In this document: positions 36,382 through 46,071 of the stretch, piece by piece
Position numbering within the stretch: position 1 is the stretch's first letter
Layout of the letters: every line of letters starts with the position of its first letter
Source of the DNA: Sulfurospirillum arcachonense DSM 9755
GTDB lineage: Bacteria > Campylobacterota > Campylobacteria > Campylobacterales > Sulfurospirillaceae
Length of the DNA: 64,000 nt
Direction of reading: 5' to 3'
Assembly (NCBI RefSeq): GCF_000597725.1
Contig: NZ_JFBL01000013.1
Coordinates: forward strand, 1-64,000
Made by a program: the position numbers and the translations under genes
Notes under the pieces: model-generated
Told to the model about the DNA's origin: nothing
Databases searched by the model: none
Seen by the model: the letters and a program-made list of their open reading frames with translations, nothing else

Positions 36382-37598
36382 AACAACCTACCCATTGGTA
36401 AAACTCTCACTTTTTCACCTTTTTTTATGACTTTTGTATCTCTCTCAACACGTAGTAAAGCACTTCCATCTAACATATTATTTAAGATTGCACTACTTCC
36501 TCTTTTTTTACCTTCTAAATTTACATAAAACTTTCCATCTTTTATAAGTAAATTACAAGCGGTAAACTCTGTATAAGGTGAGCGTTTTTTGTACTCTTCT
36601 TCTATAATCGCATCTATATATCTAGCTTCAGGGTTTTGCCCTTGCATAGCTTTTATTAAAGGTAAAATATACACAAAACACATAACTGCTGCACTATATG
36701 GAAATCCAGGAAGTGCTACTATATATTTTGAATCTATTTTTACAACTCTTATATGACGTCCTGGTTTAACATAAGCTCTGTTTACAACATACTCAGGATC
36801 CATACCTTGAATAATATCTTTTACAAAATCATAATCCCCAACACTTACACCACCAGTTGTAACAACGATGTCATTGTGTTTTAAAGACTCGACTATTTTT
36901 GTTTTTATGAGTTCTTTATCGTCATGGACTACGCCTATTCTATTTACTTTTGCACCATAAGATTTTGCTATGGCTTCAAGTGTAACATGGTTTGAGCTTC
37001 TTATCTGAGCAGGACTAGTTTTTGGCTCACCCAAATCAAGAATTTCACTTCCTGTTGCAATAACAGCAACTTTAGGAGCACAATAAACAGGAACTTGTAC
37101 GAAACTAAGTTCTCCCATAACACCAATCTCTGCAAAACCTATCTTAGAACCTTTTTTGATAAGAACTTCACCCTCTTTATAACTCTCTCCAATAGGCCTT
37201 ATGAAAGAACCAAATGCTACAGGAGTTATTATTTTAACCTCATCACCATTTACTTCTACATTCTCAATAGGGATTAAAGTATCACTTCCTTCACTCATCA
37301 ATGAGCCAGTAAAAGTCTTTACACAAGTCCCTTTTCTTACAACTGTACTAATATCCGTTCCAGCAGGAACCCTATCTTCTAGCTTTAAAACACCCTTTTC
37401 TTGATCTTCAAACCTAATAGCATAACCATCCATTGAAGATGTTACATGTAAAGGAGAACTCTCTTTAGCAACGATATCTTCTGCTAAAACTCTCTCTAAT
37501 GTGTCTGCTAAAAAAACATTTTCTACTAAAGTTTCAACGCCTTTTACTGAGGCGATTAAATCTTCTATTGTTTCATCGTAATCTTTAAATTTATTCAT
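36378..37598 (-). CDS. moeA: Molybdopterin molybdenumtransferase MoeA
   Basis: 406 residues; inserts molybdate into adenylylated molybdopterin. Family blocks are SSMDGYAIR, RPIGESYKEGE, GSEILDLG, TTGGVSVGDYDFV and LPGFPYSAAVM. Its start overlaps the moaE stop by 4 bases, forming a moaD-moaE-moeA operon. The cofactor serves enzymes such as formate dehydrogenase or nitrate reductase, not encoded here. Confidence 0.95.
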   Translation of the reverse strand: MNKFKDYDETIEDLIASVKGVETLVENVFLADTLERVLAEDIVAKESSPLHVTSSMDGYAIRFEDQEKGVLKLEDRVPAGTDISTVVRKGTCVKTFTGSLMSEGSDTLIPIENVEVNGDEVKIITPVAFGSFIRPIGESYKEGEVLIKKGSKIGFAEIGVMGELSFVQVPVYCAPKVAVIATGSEILDLGEPKTSPAQIRSSNHVTLEAIAKSYGAKVNRIGVVHDDKELIKTKIVESLKHNDIVVTTGGVSVGDYDFVKDIIQGMDPEYVVNRAYVKPGRHIRVVKIDSKYIVALPGFPYSAAVMCFVYILPLIKAMQGQNPEARYIDAIIEEEYKKRSPYTEFTACNLLIKDGKFYVNLEGKKRGSSAILNNMLDGSALLRVERDTKVIKKGEKVRVLPMGRLL

Positions 37599-38032
37599 TT
37601 TAATAATCCTGCACCTTTTAGTGCTGTGCTTCTCTCTTTAGCATAAACTCTTTTACCATCAATCAAATCATACTTCCAAATTGGAGCAGAAGCTTTAAAA
37701 TCTTCTACAAAATCATTGATGAATTTAAGTGCAACTTTTCTTTGTGGACTTACCACCGCTGATATATAAGAGCTTGTATGATTTGGAACATCTCCACGAG
37801 AATGAGCCATAAGAAGATAGGCACCCTCTTTTTTTGCTTTTTCTTGCCATGTTTCAAACCAGCTATTAAGTATAGGCTCATATATGTCAAAACTCAGCCC
37901 ACTTATGCCTTGCTCATCTCTTACAATACCAATAAAAGGGATATATGCACCATAGTTTTTATCTCTCATCTCGTTAAACCAACGATTTGTTATCTCTTCT
38001 ACATGTAAAGGTCCATCATGTAATTCTAACAT
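37595..38032 (-). CDS. moaE: Molybdopterin synthase catalytic subunit MoaE
   Basis: 145 residues; with thiocarboxylated MoaD it converts precursor Z (cPMP) to molybdopterin. Motifs AHSRGDVP and SPQRKVALKFINDFVEDFKASAPIWK fit the family; K in IWKYD is the conserved active-site lysine. It starts 4 bases after the moaD stop. Confidence 0.95.
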   Translation of the reverse strand: MLELHDGPLHVEEITNRWFNEMRDKNYGAYIPFIGIVRDEQGISGLSFDIYEPILNSWFETWQEKAKKEGAYLLMAHSRGDVPNHTSSYISAVVSPQRKVALKFINDFVEDFKASAPIWKYDLIDGKRVYAKERSTALKGAGLLK

Positions 38033-38036
38033 AGAC

Positions 38037-38258
38037 TTAACCTCCGCAAACAGGTGGTAAAAGTGATATCTTATCGTTTGATTCTATTTTAGTATCGAGT
38101 GAGCAAACTAGTGCATCATTTACTGCAACAGCACAAATTTCTAACCACTCTACTAACTCAGTATCATCTTTAAACATCTCTTTTAAATCATTTAAAGAAC
38201 TAATGTCAACCTCTATTGACTCTCTATTTAAAGGTCCTAAAAATTCTATTTTTGCCAT
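38037..38258 (-). CDS. moaD: Molybdopterin synthase sulfur carrier subunit MoaD
   Basis: 73 residues with a ubiquitin-like pattern, ending in LLPPVCGG; the terminal Gly-Gly is the site of thiocarboxylation. LVCSLDTKIESNDKISLLPP is a typical C-terminal half. It precedes moaE directly and follows the threonine aldolase gene by 4 bases. Confidence 0.93.
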   Translation of the reverse strand: MAKIEFLGPLNRESIEVDISSLNDLKEMFKDDTELVEWLEICAVAVNDALVCSLDTKIESNDKISLLPPVCGG

Positions 38259-38262
38259 ATCG

Positions 38263-39303
38263 TTATCCTTGAATTATCTCTTTAATATCTTTTACTAATT
38301 CATCTATGCGTTCTTTACTTGAATTCCAAGAAAAAACAAATCTATTTGCTCTTCCTATAAAAGCATAAGACATCCAGCCACGTTTTTTAAGTTCTACTTC
38401 TACTTCTGATTTTAGTTTTAAAAATACTTCATTTGCATGTACAGGAAATACTAAACTAACCCCTTTTACATCTTCTAATTGTGATGCAAAATATAAAGCC
38501 ATATCATTTGCATATTTTGCATTTTTAAGCCATACATCATTTTCTAAAAGTCCTAACCATTGTGATGAAATAAATCTCATTTTAGAAGCTAATTGTCCTG
38601 CTTGTTTTACTCTATATTCAAAATCCTCAGCCAAGTTTTTATCAAAAATAACTACAGCTTCTCCAAAAGCCATACCATTTTTGGTGCCACCAAAACTAAG
38701 AACATCAATACCAGCTTTCCATGTCATCTCTGCAGGTGTACAACCTAAAGTCACAAGTGCATTTGCAATCCTTGCTCCATCCATATGAATTTTTAAGTTA
38801 TGTTTATTTGCTATCTTTTTGATAGCTTTTATCTCTTGTATTGAATACACAACACCCACTTCGTTTGATTGAGTAAGGCTTATAACTTTTGGTTTTGGGT
38901 AATGAATATCAACTCTTTTTGTTGCCAACTCTTCAATACTTGTTGGATTGAGTTTTCCATTGCCCCCATCTGCTAAAAGTAATTTTGAGCCATTTGAAGC
39001 AAACTCTGGTGCTCCACACTCATCAGTCTCTATATGGGCTAATTCATGACAAATCACACTATGGTATGATTGACACATTGAAGCCAAAGAGAGTGCATTT
39101 GCTGCTGTTCCATTAAATACAAAAAATACTTCACAATCACATTCAAAAATTTCTCTTATTTTTTCAGATGCTTTGGCTGTATAAATATCATCACCATAAC
39201 CAGGAGCAGTTCCTGAATTTGCTTGTATCATAGCTTCTAAAACCTCCGGACAAATTCCCGAGTAATTATCGCTTGCAAATTGTTCTAAATTAGTGTCTTC
39301 CAA
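38263..39303 (-). CDS. Low-specificity threonine aldolase-like PLP enzyme
   Basis: About 346 residues from a TTG at 39303. GGAGGAGAG lies just before this TTG, while an ATG at 39375 has no ribosome site and adds unrelated residues. The family start FASDNYSGICPEVLEAM follows. HMDGARIANAL and the PLP-lysine block SFGGTKNGMAFGE are clear. It cleaves L-threonine or allo-threonine to glycine and acetaldehyde. It lies directly upstream of moaD, but a functional link is not evident. Confidence 0.87.
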   Translation of the reverse strand: MEDTNLEQFASDNYSGICPEVLEAMIQANSGTAPGYGDDIYTAKASEKIREIFECDCEVFFVFNGTAANALSLASMCQSYHSVICHELAHIETDECGAPEFASNGSKLLLADGGNGKLNPTSIEELATKRVDIHYPKPKVISLTQSNEVGVVYSIQEIKAIKKIANKHNLKIHMDGARIANALVTLGCTPAEMTWKAGIDVLSFGGTKNGMAFGEAVVIFDKNLAEDFEYRVKQAGQLASKMRFISSQWLGLLENDVWLKNAKYANDMALYFASQLEDVKGVSLVFPVHANEVFLKLKSEVEVELKKRGWMSYAFIGRANRFVFSWNSSKERIDELVKDIKEIIQG

Positions 39304-39406
39304 ATTCTCTCCTCCTCTACATAAATTGAGAAGATTATAGCAAAATAAGTTTAAGTTGCTTAGTGATATAATCATTTAATTTTTAAAAAAAGAGTAAAAA
39401 AACATA

Positions 39407-40078
39407 ATGATATTTGGTAAAATCGACTATATAAACTTGCTGCCTTTCCATATTTATTTAAAACAATCCTCTCTTACAAATGCACTTAAAAAATCTTGTG
39501 AATATAAAAAGTCTTATCCTTCTCATATAAACAAACAATTTCGAAGTCGTAGAGTAGATGGAGCTTTTATCTCTAGTATAGAATCAAATAGAAAATCTAT
39601 TAAAACCTTACCTTTAGGCATAGTTGCTAAAAAACAAGTTACGAGTGTACTGGTAAAAAAAGGAACATTAAGTTCAAACGACCCACACTCTGCAAGCTCA
39701 AATGCTTTAGCTAAAGTCTTAAAAATAAATGGTGAAGTCTATATAGGAGATAAAGCACTAAAATTATATCTAGAATCACCCCAAGATTATATAGACTTAG
39801 CACACGAGTGGCATAATAGATATTCGTTACCTTTTGTATTCGCTAGGCTTAGTATTAATAAACATTTTAGTATTTATAAAAAAATATCAGATAACTTTAA
39901 AAACAAACGTATTAGAATACCTCAGTACATATTAAAAAAATATGCACATGAGCGTCAGATACCTCCACAAGAAATCTTGAAGTATCTTAAGCTTATTAGT
40001 TACAAAATAGGGGAGAAAGAGAGGCGAGGATTGAATCTTTTTTTTAAAAAAGAAAAACTTTCTCGAGAAAATATTTAA
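39407..40078 (+). CDS. mqnA: Menaquinone biosynthesis protein MqnA (chorismate dehydratase)
   Basis: 223 residues, first enzyme of the futalosine route to menaquinone: chorismate to 3-enolpyruvylbenzoate. The substrate-binding-protein fold starts GKIDYINLLPF; GAFISSIES, YIGDKALKLYL and LPFVFARLSI fit MqnA. Campylobacterota use this route, and the short length is usual there. Divergent from the threonine aldolase gene; gdhA follows 38 bases later. Confidence 0.85.
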   Translation: MIFGKIDYINLLPFHIYLKQSSLTNALKKSCEYKKSYPSHINKQFRSRRVDGAFISSIESNRKSIKTLPLGIVAKKQVTSVLVKKGTLSSNDPHSASSNALAKVLKINGEVYIGDKALKLYLESPQDYIDLAHEWHNRYSLPFVFARLSINKHFSIYKKISDNFKNKRIRIPQYILKKYAHERQIPPQEILKYLKLISYKIGEKERRGLNLFFKKEKLSRENI

Positions 40079-40116
40079 ATTACACATAAAGTGTAAATAA
40101 TAGAAGGAAATACACA

Positions 40117-41478
40117 ATGTCAGTTCAAAGTTATATTGACAAAGTAATGAAGTCGACCATGCAAAGTACTCCAGGTCAAACAGAATTTTATCAAGCAGTA
40201 GAAGAAGTTCTTGGGACATTAGAACCTATTTTATTAGCTGAACCTAAATATGATAATTATAATATTTTAGAAAGAATTGTAATCCCTGAAAGGCAAATTT
40301 TATTTCGAGTAGTCTGGATGGATGATGCCGGAAAAATCCAAACAAATATTGGATACCGGGTACAATTTAACTCAGCAATCGGACCATATAAAGGTGGTCT
40401 TCGTTTTCACCCTAGTGTAAATTTAGGAATTATAAAATTTTTAGGTTTTGAGCAAATTTTTAAAAACTCACTAACAGGTCTTTCTATTGGTGGTGGTAAA
40501 GGTGGTAGCAACTTTGACCCTAAGGGGAAAAGTGATGGAGAAATTATGAGATTTTGTCAATCATTTATGATTGAACTCTCAAAACATATTGGTGAGACAA
40601 GAGACGTACCAGCTGGAGACATTGGTGTTGGTGGCCGTGAAATTGGTTATATGTTTGGGGAATACAAAAGACTTACTGGTAATTTTGAAGGTATTCTAAC
40701 TGGTAAAGGCGTTAACTGGGGTGGATCTTTGACAAGAACAGAAGCTACTGGTTTTGGCTCAGTCTATTTTGCTGAAAATGTTTTAAATAAACAAGATGAC
40801 TCTCTTAAAGGAAAAATTGCTACTGTATCTGGCTCTGGTAATGTTGCAATTTACACTATACAAAAACTTTATGATATGGGAGCTACTCCTGTAACATGTA
40901 GTGATTCACGTGGTATGATTTATGATAAAAATGGCATTGATTTGGACTCATTAAAACTTATAAAAGAGATAAATAGACAATCAATAGATGAGTATTGTCT
41001 TATTCATAAACATGCAACATATCTTCCAGTTCATAGTTATCCTGAAGGAACAAATGCTGTATGGGCTGTTCCTTGTGATGTAGCATTCCCAAGTGCAACT
41101 CAAAATGAATTAAATCTAGAAGATATTAAAAATCTTCATAAAAATGGTTGTAAGTTAGTATGTGAAGGGGCAAATATGCCTTCAACTCCTGAAGCAATTG
41201 ATTACATGCAAGCAAATGGTATTATGTATGCTCCTGGAAAAGCAGCTAATGCTGGTGGTGTTGCAACAAGTCAATTAGAGATGAGCCAAAATGCAAGTAT
41301 GCAAAAATGGACATTTGCAGAAGTTGATGATAAACTAAGATCTATTATGAAATCTATTTTTGATCTTTCTTATGATACCTCAAAAGAATTCGAAGATGAA
41401 GGTAACTTAATGAAAGGAGCCAATATTGCTGGCTTTAGAAAAGTTGCAGATTCTATGATAGACCAAGGAGCTGTGTAA
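40117..41478 (+). CDS. gdhA: NADP-specific glutamate dehydrogenase
   Basis: 453 residues, hexameric GdhA type; reductively aminates 2-oxoglutarate, assimilating ammonia. GGGKGGSNFDPKGKSD holds the substrate-binding lysines, and PAGDIGVGGREIGYM and VSGSGNVAIYT (cofactor domain) fit family length and order. AGAAGGAAA precedes the ATG. A strong hairpin separates it from a second, unrelated glutamate dehydrogenase gene. Confidence 0.95.
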   Translation: MSVQSYIDKVMKSTMQSTPGQTEFYQAVEEVLGTLEPILLAEPKYDNYNILERIVIPERQILFRVVWMDDAGKIQTNIGYRVQFNSAIGPYKGGLRFHPSVNLGIIKFLGFEQIFKNSLTGLSIGGGKGGSNFDPKGKSDGEIMRFCQSFMIELSKHIGETRDVPAGDIGVGGREIGYMFGEYKRLTGNFEGILTGKGVNWGGSLTRTEATGFGSVYFAENVLNKQDDSLKGKIATVSGSGNVAIYTIQKLYDMGATPVTCSDSRGMIYDKNGIDLDSLKLIKEINRQSIDEYCLIHKHATYLPVHSYPEGTNAVWAVPCDVAFPSATQNELNLEDIKNLHKNGCKLVCEGANMPSTPEAIDYMQANGIMYAPGKAANAGGVATSQLEMSQNASMQKWTFAEVDDKLRSIMKSIFDLSYDTSKEFEDEGNLMKGANIAGFRKVADSMIDQGAV

Positions 41479-41493
41479 AAACAACTTCTTAAT

Positions 41494-41520
41494 AAATTTC
41501 CCCTTAAAAAGGGGAAATTT
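41494..41520 (+). terminator. Strong hairpin between the two glutamate dehydrogenase genes
   Basis: AAATTTCCCCTT (41494-41505) and AAGGGGAAATTT (41509-41520) form a perfect 12-base stem with a 3-base loop, 15 bases before the next ATG. The descending arm ends in T residues. It can terminate gdhA or tune read-through into the next gene. Confidence 0.8.
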
Positions 41521-41535
41521 TATAAAGGAGAAATT

Positions 41536-44500
41536 ATGGTTTCCCAAGACTTGAGCACTGCTTGCTCACAAATTTTAACCCAAGATGATTTAATTATAAA
41601 TGATGATATTGTAAAAAGGTTATCTCTTCAAGATAGTGTAATTGATCTATTTACTAGTCCAAATCCTATTATTAAAATATACTCAAAAAACAAACTCACT
41701 CTTACACAAATTATTCCTATTTTTCATAATTTTAAATTTGATGTCATCGATGAATTATCTTATACAACCATGCATAATAATGAACAAATCTACATTAATA
41801 AATTTAACATAAGAGTAGATGATAACAAAATGTTTTTAGATAGTAAAAACAATATTTTAGAAATTATAAGTTCATCAATAGATGGTAAACTAAATTTTGG
41901 GAGTAGACTTTTTGAACTTGTATATAAAGAAGATTTTTGTTTAAGAGGTATTTTACTCTTTAAAGCACTTATTAACTATGAGGACCAATTAGTAATCGCT
42001 TTTAACAACTCAAAAATAACAAAAACTATAGTGAAATTTTCCAATATATCTGGACTGTTTTTAGAATATTTTAATCTAAAATTTGAAAAATCTGTCACTA
42101 GTAGAACACATAAACTCAACAATTGCAAAGAGAGAATATTAGAAGAAATAAAAAAAGTAGATAACATTACAGAAGATAAAATACTTAAACTCTTTTTTGA
42201 AATACTAAAAAATATAACAAGAACTACATTTTTTTTAGACAAAGAAACAATAGCTTTTAAAGTAGATACTAAATCTATAAAACAATACTTAAAAGGAATG
42301 CAACCCAATATAGAAATGTTTGTGTTTCACCAAGAGTTCAATGGGATTCATTTACGCATGGGCAAAGTCAGTCGAGGTGGTATCAGATGGAGTGACAGGT
42401 ATGAAGATTTTAGATCTGAGATTAAATCACTCATGGCAGCACAAGAGAGTAAAAATGCTGTAATAATCCCTGAAGGTGCAAAAGGTGGTTTTATAATATA
42501 CAAACACAAAGAAGAATTATCCCCTGAACAATTTGAACACTATTATAAAGAATTTATCAATGGTCTATTGGATTTAGTTGATAATTATAAAAATGGTGAG
42601 ATAGTTAAAAATAGTGACATTATATGCTACGATGATGATGATCCTTATTTTGTAGTCGCTGCTGATAAAGGGACTTCTAGTATGAGTGATATTGCAAATA
42701 GCATCTCAATTCAAAGAGATTTTTGGTTAAAAGATGCTTTTGCTAGTGGAGGGAGCAATGGATACCACCACAAAAAACTAGGCATTACTGCTCGCGGATC
42801 TTTGCGTTCAAGTGAACGTTTTTTTATAGAAAAAGGTATAAATTTTTATGAAACACCCATTACTATAGTAGGCATTGGTTCTATGAATGGTGATGTTTTT
42901 GGCAATGGAATGATAGAAAGTAAACAATTTAAACTCATTGCTGCAATCAGTCACAATGAAATCTTTATTGATCCAAATCCTGATCCATTAGTTTCTTATG
43001 AAGAGAGACTCAAACTCTTTAGTTCTAAAAATGGAAAATGGTCTAACTACGATAAAAAGAAAATTTCAAAGGGTGGTGGTGTATTTAAAAGAAGTGAAAA
43101 AGAGATTGTATTAAGCCCTGAAATTAAAAAATTGCTCAAAACTACAAAAAAAATCCTTAATGCTGAAGAACTAGCTAAATCTTTACTCACTTTACATGTA
43201 GATATGATTTACAATGGTGGAGTTGGTACATATTTTAAAGCAAGTAGTGAAAGCAATATTGAAGTTGGTGATAAAGAAAATGAGGCTCTAAGACTAGATG
43301 CCAATGAGATAAATGCCTTTTGTATTTGTGAAGGTGGAAATCTAGGACTTACTCAAAAAGCAAGAATAGAATATGCACAAAATGGTGGTAAACTTAATTT
43401 AGATAGTATAGATAATGCAGCAGGAGTGAACACAAGTGACCATGAAGTAAATTTAAAAGTTCTTCTAAATAAAATTGTTGAAAAAGGGATTTTAAGTGAA
43501 GATACTAAAAATGAAAGCTTGAAATCTTTAAGCTCTTATGTTGTTGATAATGTTTTATGGAGTAACTATCTACAAGCCATCTCTATTTCATTAGATGAAC
43601 TTCGTTCACGTGAAGATTTACTTCCTTTTAAAAAAGTTATTGAAACATTAGAGGGTCATTTAGAGTATTTTAATAGATTTGATTTTGAAATACCCAAAAA
43701 TGTTGATTTACATAAAGTTACAAGAGACAATGGAGCAATCATAAGGCCTATTTTATCAATACTTACTCTATACTCAAAAATTTTACTTCAAAAACTTCTA
43801 AAAAAAAGTTCTATGATAACAGATGATATGAGTTTTGAAAAATTTGCTTACAAATACTTTCCAAAACCATTTGTTTCTGCTTATGAAGATCAGATAAAAG
43901 ACCATCCATTGAAAAAAGAAATTGTTTCTGTTATCTTGGCCAATAAAATTATTAACTTTTATGGTTCTACTTTTATAGCAGATTTAAATAAATTGGGAGA
44001 AGAAAAGTTTTTACTAAAAATAAAAGCTTACCTTATAAGTAATGAACTTTTTTGTGCAAATGATGTAAGGTTTGAAATCTATAGAGATGATTTTAAAACT
44101 CCTATAAAAGAACAATACAAAATGCTCATGGATATTGAAAATGCCATAGATTATAATACTCAATGGATTTTACAAAGTTTACGAGAAAATGAAATTAGCT
44201 TTTCTACTATACTTGGATATAAGAGTACTATCGAAAAAGTAATCACTGATATGCAATTTCATAAATCTTGTCCTATAGATACTTCTTCATCAATCTGCAA
44301 ATTCTTTTCTACATTAGATTATCTAAAGCTTGCAACAGCGATTATTCATATTAAAAAAAGTACTGATATAAATTTCATCGAAATTGCAGAAATATTTTAT
44401 TTTATCATGGATAAACTCTACATTGCAACTCTTTTAGAAAAAATTGAAAAAGTAGAAATTTCAAATGAAACAGATCAATTACTCAAAACTCAATTACAAA

Positions 44501-44712
44501 AAATTGTAGAGATGATGATGATTTTAGTAACCAAAAAAATGATCCATTTTAAAAGAAAAAACGAAACAACTGAAAATATAGTAAACAATTATCTTAGTGA
44601 AAAAGGTCTTGATTTTGAATACTATAATGAAATGATAGAAAAAATTAATAAAAGTGAAGAAACACCAATCTCTTCACTTGCTGTTGTAGTAAATTATCTA
44701 CTGCTAATTTAA
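41536..44712 (+). CDS. Large NAD-type glutamate dehydrogenase
   Basis: 1058 residues, far larger than GdhA. The catalytic region (about 270-560) has SRGGIRWSDRYEDFRSEIKS, PEGAKGGFII and AADKGTSSMSDIAN, as in the roughly 115-180 kDa NAD-dependent enzymes. N- and C-terminal extensions are family-specific. These enzymes normally work catabolically, deaminating glutamate. AAAGGAG precedes the ATG, just after the hairpin downstream of gdhA. With gdhA it forms a biosynthetic/catabolic pair side by side. Confidence 0.88.
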   Translation: MVSQDLSTACSQILTQDDLIINDDIVKRLSLQDSVIDLFTSPNPIIKIYSKNKLTLTQIIPIFHNFKFDVIDELSYTTMHNNEQIYINKFNIRVDDNKMFLDSKNNILEIISSSIDGKLNFGSRLFELVYKEDFCLRGILLFKALINYEDQLVIAFNNSKITKTIVKFSNISGLFLEYFNLKFEKSVTSRTHKLNNCKERILEEIKKVDNITEDKILKLFFEILKNITRTTFFLDKETIAFKVDTKSIKQYLKGMQPNIEMFVFHQEFNGIHLRMGKVSRGGIRWSDRYEDFRSEIKSLMAAQESKNAVIIPEGAKGGFIIYKHKEELSPEQFEHYYKEFINGLLDLVDNYKNGEIVKNSDIICYDDDDPYFVVAADKGTSSMSDIANSISIQRDFWLKDAFASGGSNGYHHKKLGITARGSLRSSERFFIEKGINFYETPITIVGIGSMNGDVFGNGMIESKQFKLIAAISHNEIFIDPNPDPLVSYEERLKLFSSKNGKWSNYDKKKISKGGGVFKRSEKEIVLSPEIKKLLKTTKKILNAEELAKSLLTLHVDMIYNGGVGTYFKASSESNIEVGDKENEALRLDANEINAFCICEGGNLGLTQKARIEYAQNGGKLNLDSIDNAAGVNTSDHEVNLKVLLNKIVEKGILSEDTKNESLKSLSSYVVDNVLWSNYLQAISISLDELRSREDLLPFKKVIETLEGHLEYFNRFDFEIPKNVDLHKVTRDNGAIIRPILSILTLYSKILLQKLLKKSSMITDDMSFEKFAYKYFPKPFVSAYEDQIKDHPLKKEIVSVILANKIINFYGSTFIADLNKLGEEKFLLKIKAYLISNELFCANDVRFEIYRDDFKTPIKEQYKMLMDIENAIDYNTQWILQSLRENEISFSTILGYKSTIEKVITDMQFHKSCPIDTSSSICKFFSTLDYLKLATAIIHIKKSTDINFIEIAEIFYFIMDKLYIATLLEKIEKVEISNETDQLLKTQLQKIVEMMMILVTKKMIHFKRKNETTENIVNNYLSEKGLDFEYYNEMIEKINKSEETPISSLAVVVNYLLLI

Positions 44713-44727
44713 ATTAAAAGGATACTA

Positions 44728-45330
44728 ATGACAAAAGATTATTTTAATGAAAAATCAGAAATTTATGAAAAAGAGTTTGAACGAGTTGATAATGTAAACA
44801 ATATTGCTAATGCAATACTACAAGATATCGCTTATACAAAAAATAGCTCTATTGTAGATTTTGGCTCTGGTACTGGCCTTCTTACATCTCAAATTGCTCC
44901 GTATGTCAAAAAGATTACTACTATTGACATTTCTGAAACAATGAATAAAAAGATGAAAGATAAAATACCTCAATTAGACTGTGAAATAGAAATGTTAAAC
45001 ATAAATTTAAGCCATCAAAAAATCAATAAAAAGTTTGATGGAATCATTTCCTCTATGACAATACACCATATTGAAGATGTTCAGGCTCTATTTTCTAAGT
45101 TTTATTCAATGTTAAATGATGAAGCAAGTATTGCAATTGCTGATTTAGAACCAGAAGACGGTTCTTTTCATACAGAAGATACTGGTGTGTACCATTTTGG
45201 TTTTGAAAAAGAAAAATTTCTTCAGTATGCACACAATGCTGGATTTAAAAATTTGAAAATAAAAACAGTAAGTATTGCAGTAAAACCTTATGGGAAATAC
45301 CCTATATTTTTATTAACAGGAACAAAATAA
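44728..45330 (+). CDS. Class I SAM-dependent methyltransferase
   Basis: 200 residues. Motif I is VDFGSGTGLLTSQI; TTIDIS and the MTIHHIED block follow, as in small-molecule methyltransferases of the UbiE/SmtA style. The C-terminal VYHFGFEKEKFLQYAHNAGF resembles family members of unknown substrate. It lies 15 bases after the large glutamate dehydrogenase gene, probably in the same transcript. Confidence 0.85.
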   Translation: MTKDYFNEKSEIYEKEFERVDNVNNIANAILQDIAYTKNSSIVDFGSGTGLLTSQIAPYVKKITTIDISETMNKKMKDKIPQLDCEIEMLNINLSHQKINKKFDGIISSMTIHHIEDVQALFSKFYSMLNDEASIAIADLEPEDGSFHTEDTGVYHFGFEKEKFLQYAHNAGFKNLKIKTVSIAVKPYGKYPIFLLTGTK

Positions 45331-45335
45331 AAGCT

Positions 45336-45356
45336 AAAGAGGGAAAATCCCTCTTT
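45336..45356. terminator. Bidirectional terminator between methyltransferase and upp
   Basis: AAAGAGGGA (45336-45344) and TCCCTCTTT (45348-45356) form a perfect 9-base stem with an AAA loop between convergent genes. ACTTTTTAT follows on the + strand. Confidence 0.8.
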
Positions 45357-45361
45357 ACTTT

Positions 45362-45985
45362 TTATGTATTAAAAACTCTGTCCCCTGCATCTCCAAGACC
45401 AGGTACTATATAACCATTTTCATTTAATTTTTCATCAACTGCTGCAATATAAACTTGTACATCAGGATGAGCTTTTGAAAACTTTTCTATTCCTTCTGGT
45501 GCAGCAACTATTGCTAAAAATCTAATATCTGTTACACCTTTTGCTTTCAAAAAATCTACAGCATCTATCGCTGTTCCACCTGTTGCAAACATAGGATCAA
45601 TAATGATTGCTGTTCTCTCTTTATGATCTTCAGGAAGTTTTGCATAATAAAATTCTGGCTCTAGCGTCTCTTCATTTCTTTGAAATCCCAAAAATCCAAC
45701 ACTTGCATCAGGAATAAGTTTAAAAATCCCATCTAACATTCCAAGAGCTGCTCTTAGTATTGGGCAAATCATCAATTTTGTATCTAACTTTTTTGCATTT
45801 GCAACTGCTACTGGAGTTTTAACACTCACATCTTTAAGAGGTAAATCTCTTGTTGCTTCAAAAAGCATAAGATACGAAATCTCATCTACTAAAAGTCTAA
45901 AATGAAAAGGATCTGTTTTTTCATCTCTTAATATTGAAAGTTTATGCTCTATCAAAGGGTGATTAATTACGCTTACATTTTTCAT
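45362..45985 (-). CDS. upp: Uracil phosphoribosyltransferase
   Basis: Makes UMP from uracil and PRPP in pyrimidine salvage. I start it at the ATG at 45985 (207 residues, the usual length), preceded by a TAGGAT site; an ATG nine codons upstream has no site. The PRPP loop is IIDPMFATGGTAIDAV, and the C-terminal GLGDAGDRVFNT is diagnostic. Confidence 0.93.
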   Translation of the reverse strand: MKNVSVINHPLIEHKLSILRDEKTDPFHFRLLVDEISYLMLFEATRDLPLKDVSVKTPVAVANAKKLDTKLMICPILRAALGMLDGIFKLIPDASVGFLGFQRNEETLEPEFYYAKLPEDHKERTAIIIDPMFATGGTAIDAVDFLKAKGVTDIRFLAIVAAPEGIEKFSKAHPDVQVYIAAVDEKLNENGYIVPGLGDAGDRVFNT

Positions 45986-46071
45986 TACTATCCTATCTTT
46001 TTTATTGTCCATTTTTTAAGAAACAAATCTTAAAAATTCCCCGTAAATATCTACGAAGCTAGTCTTATATA

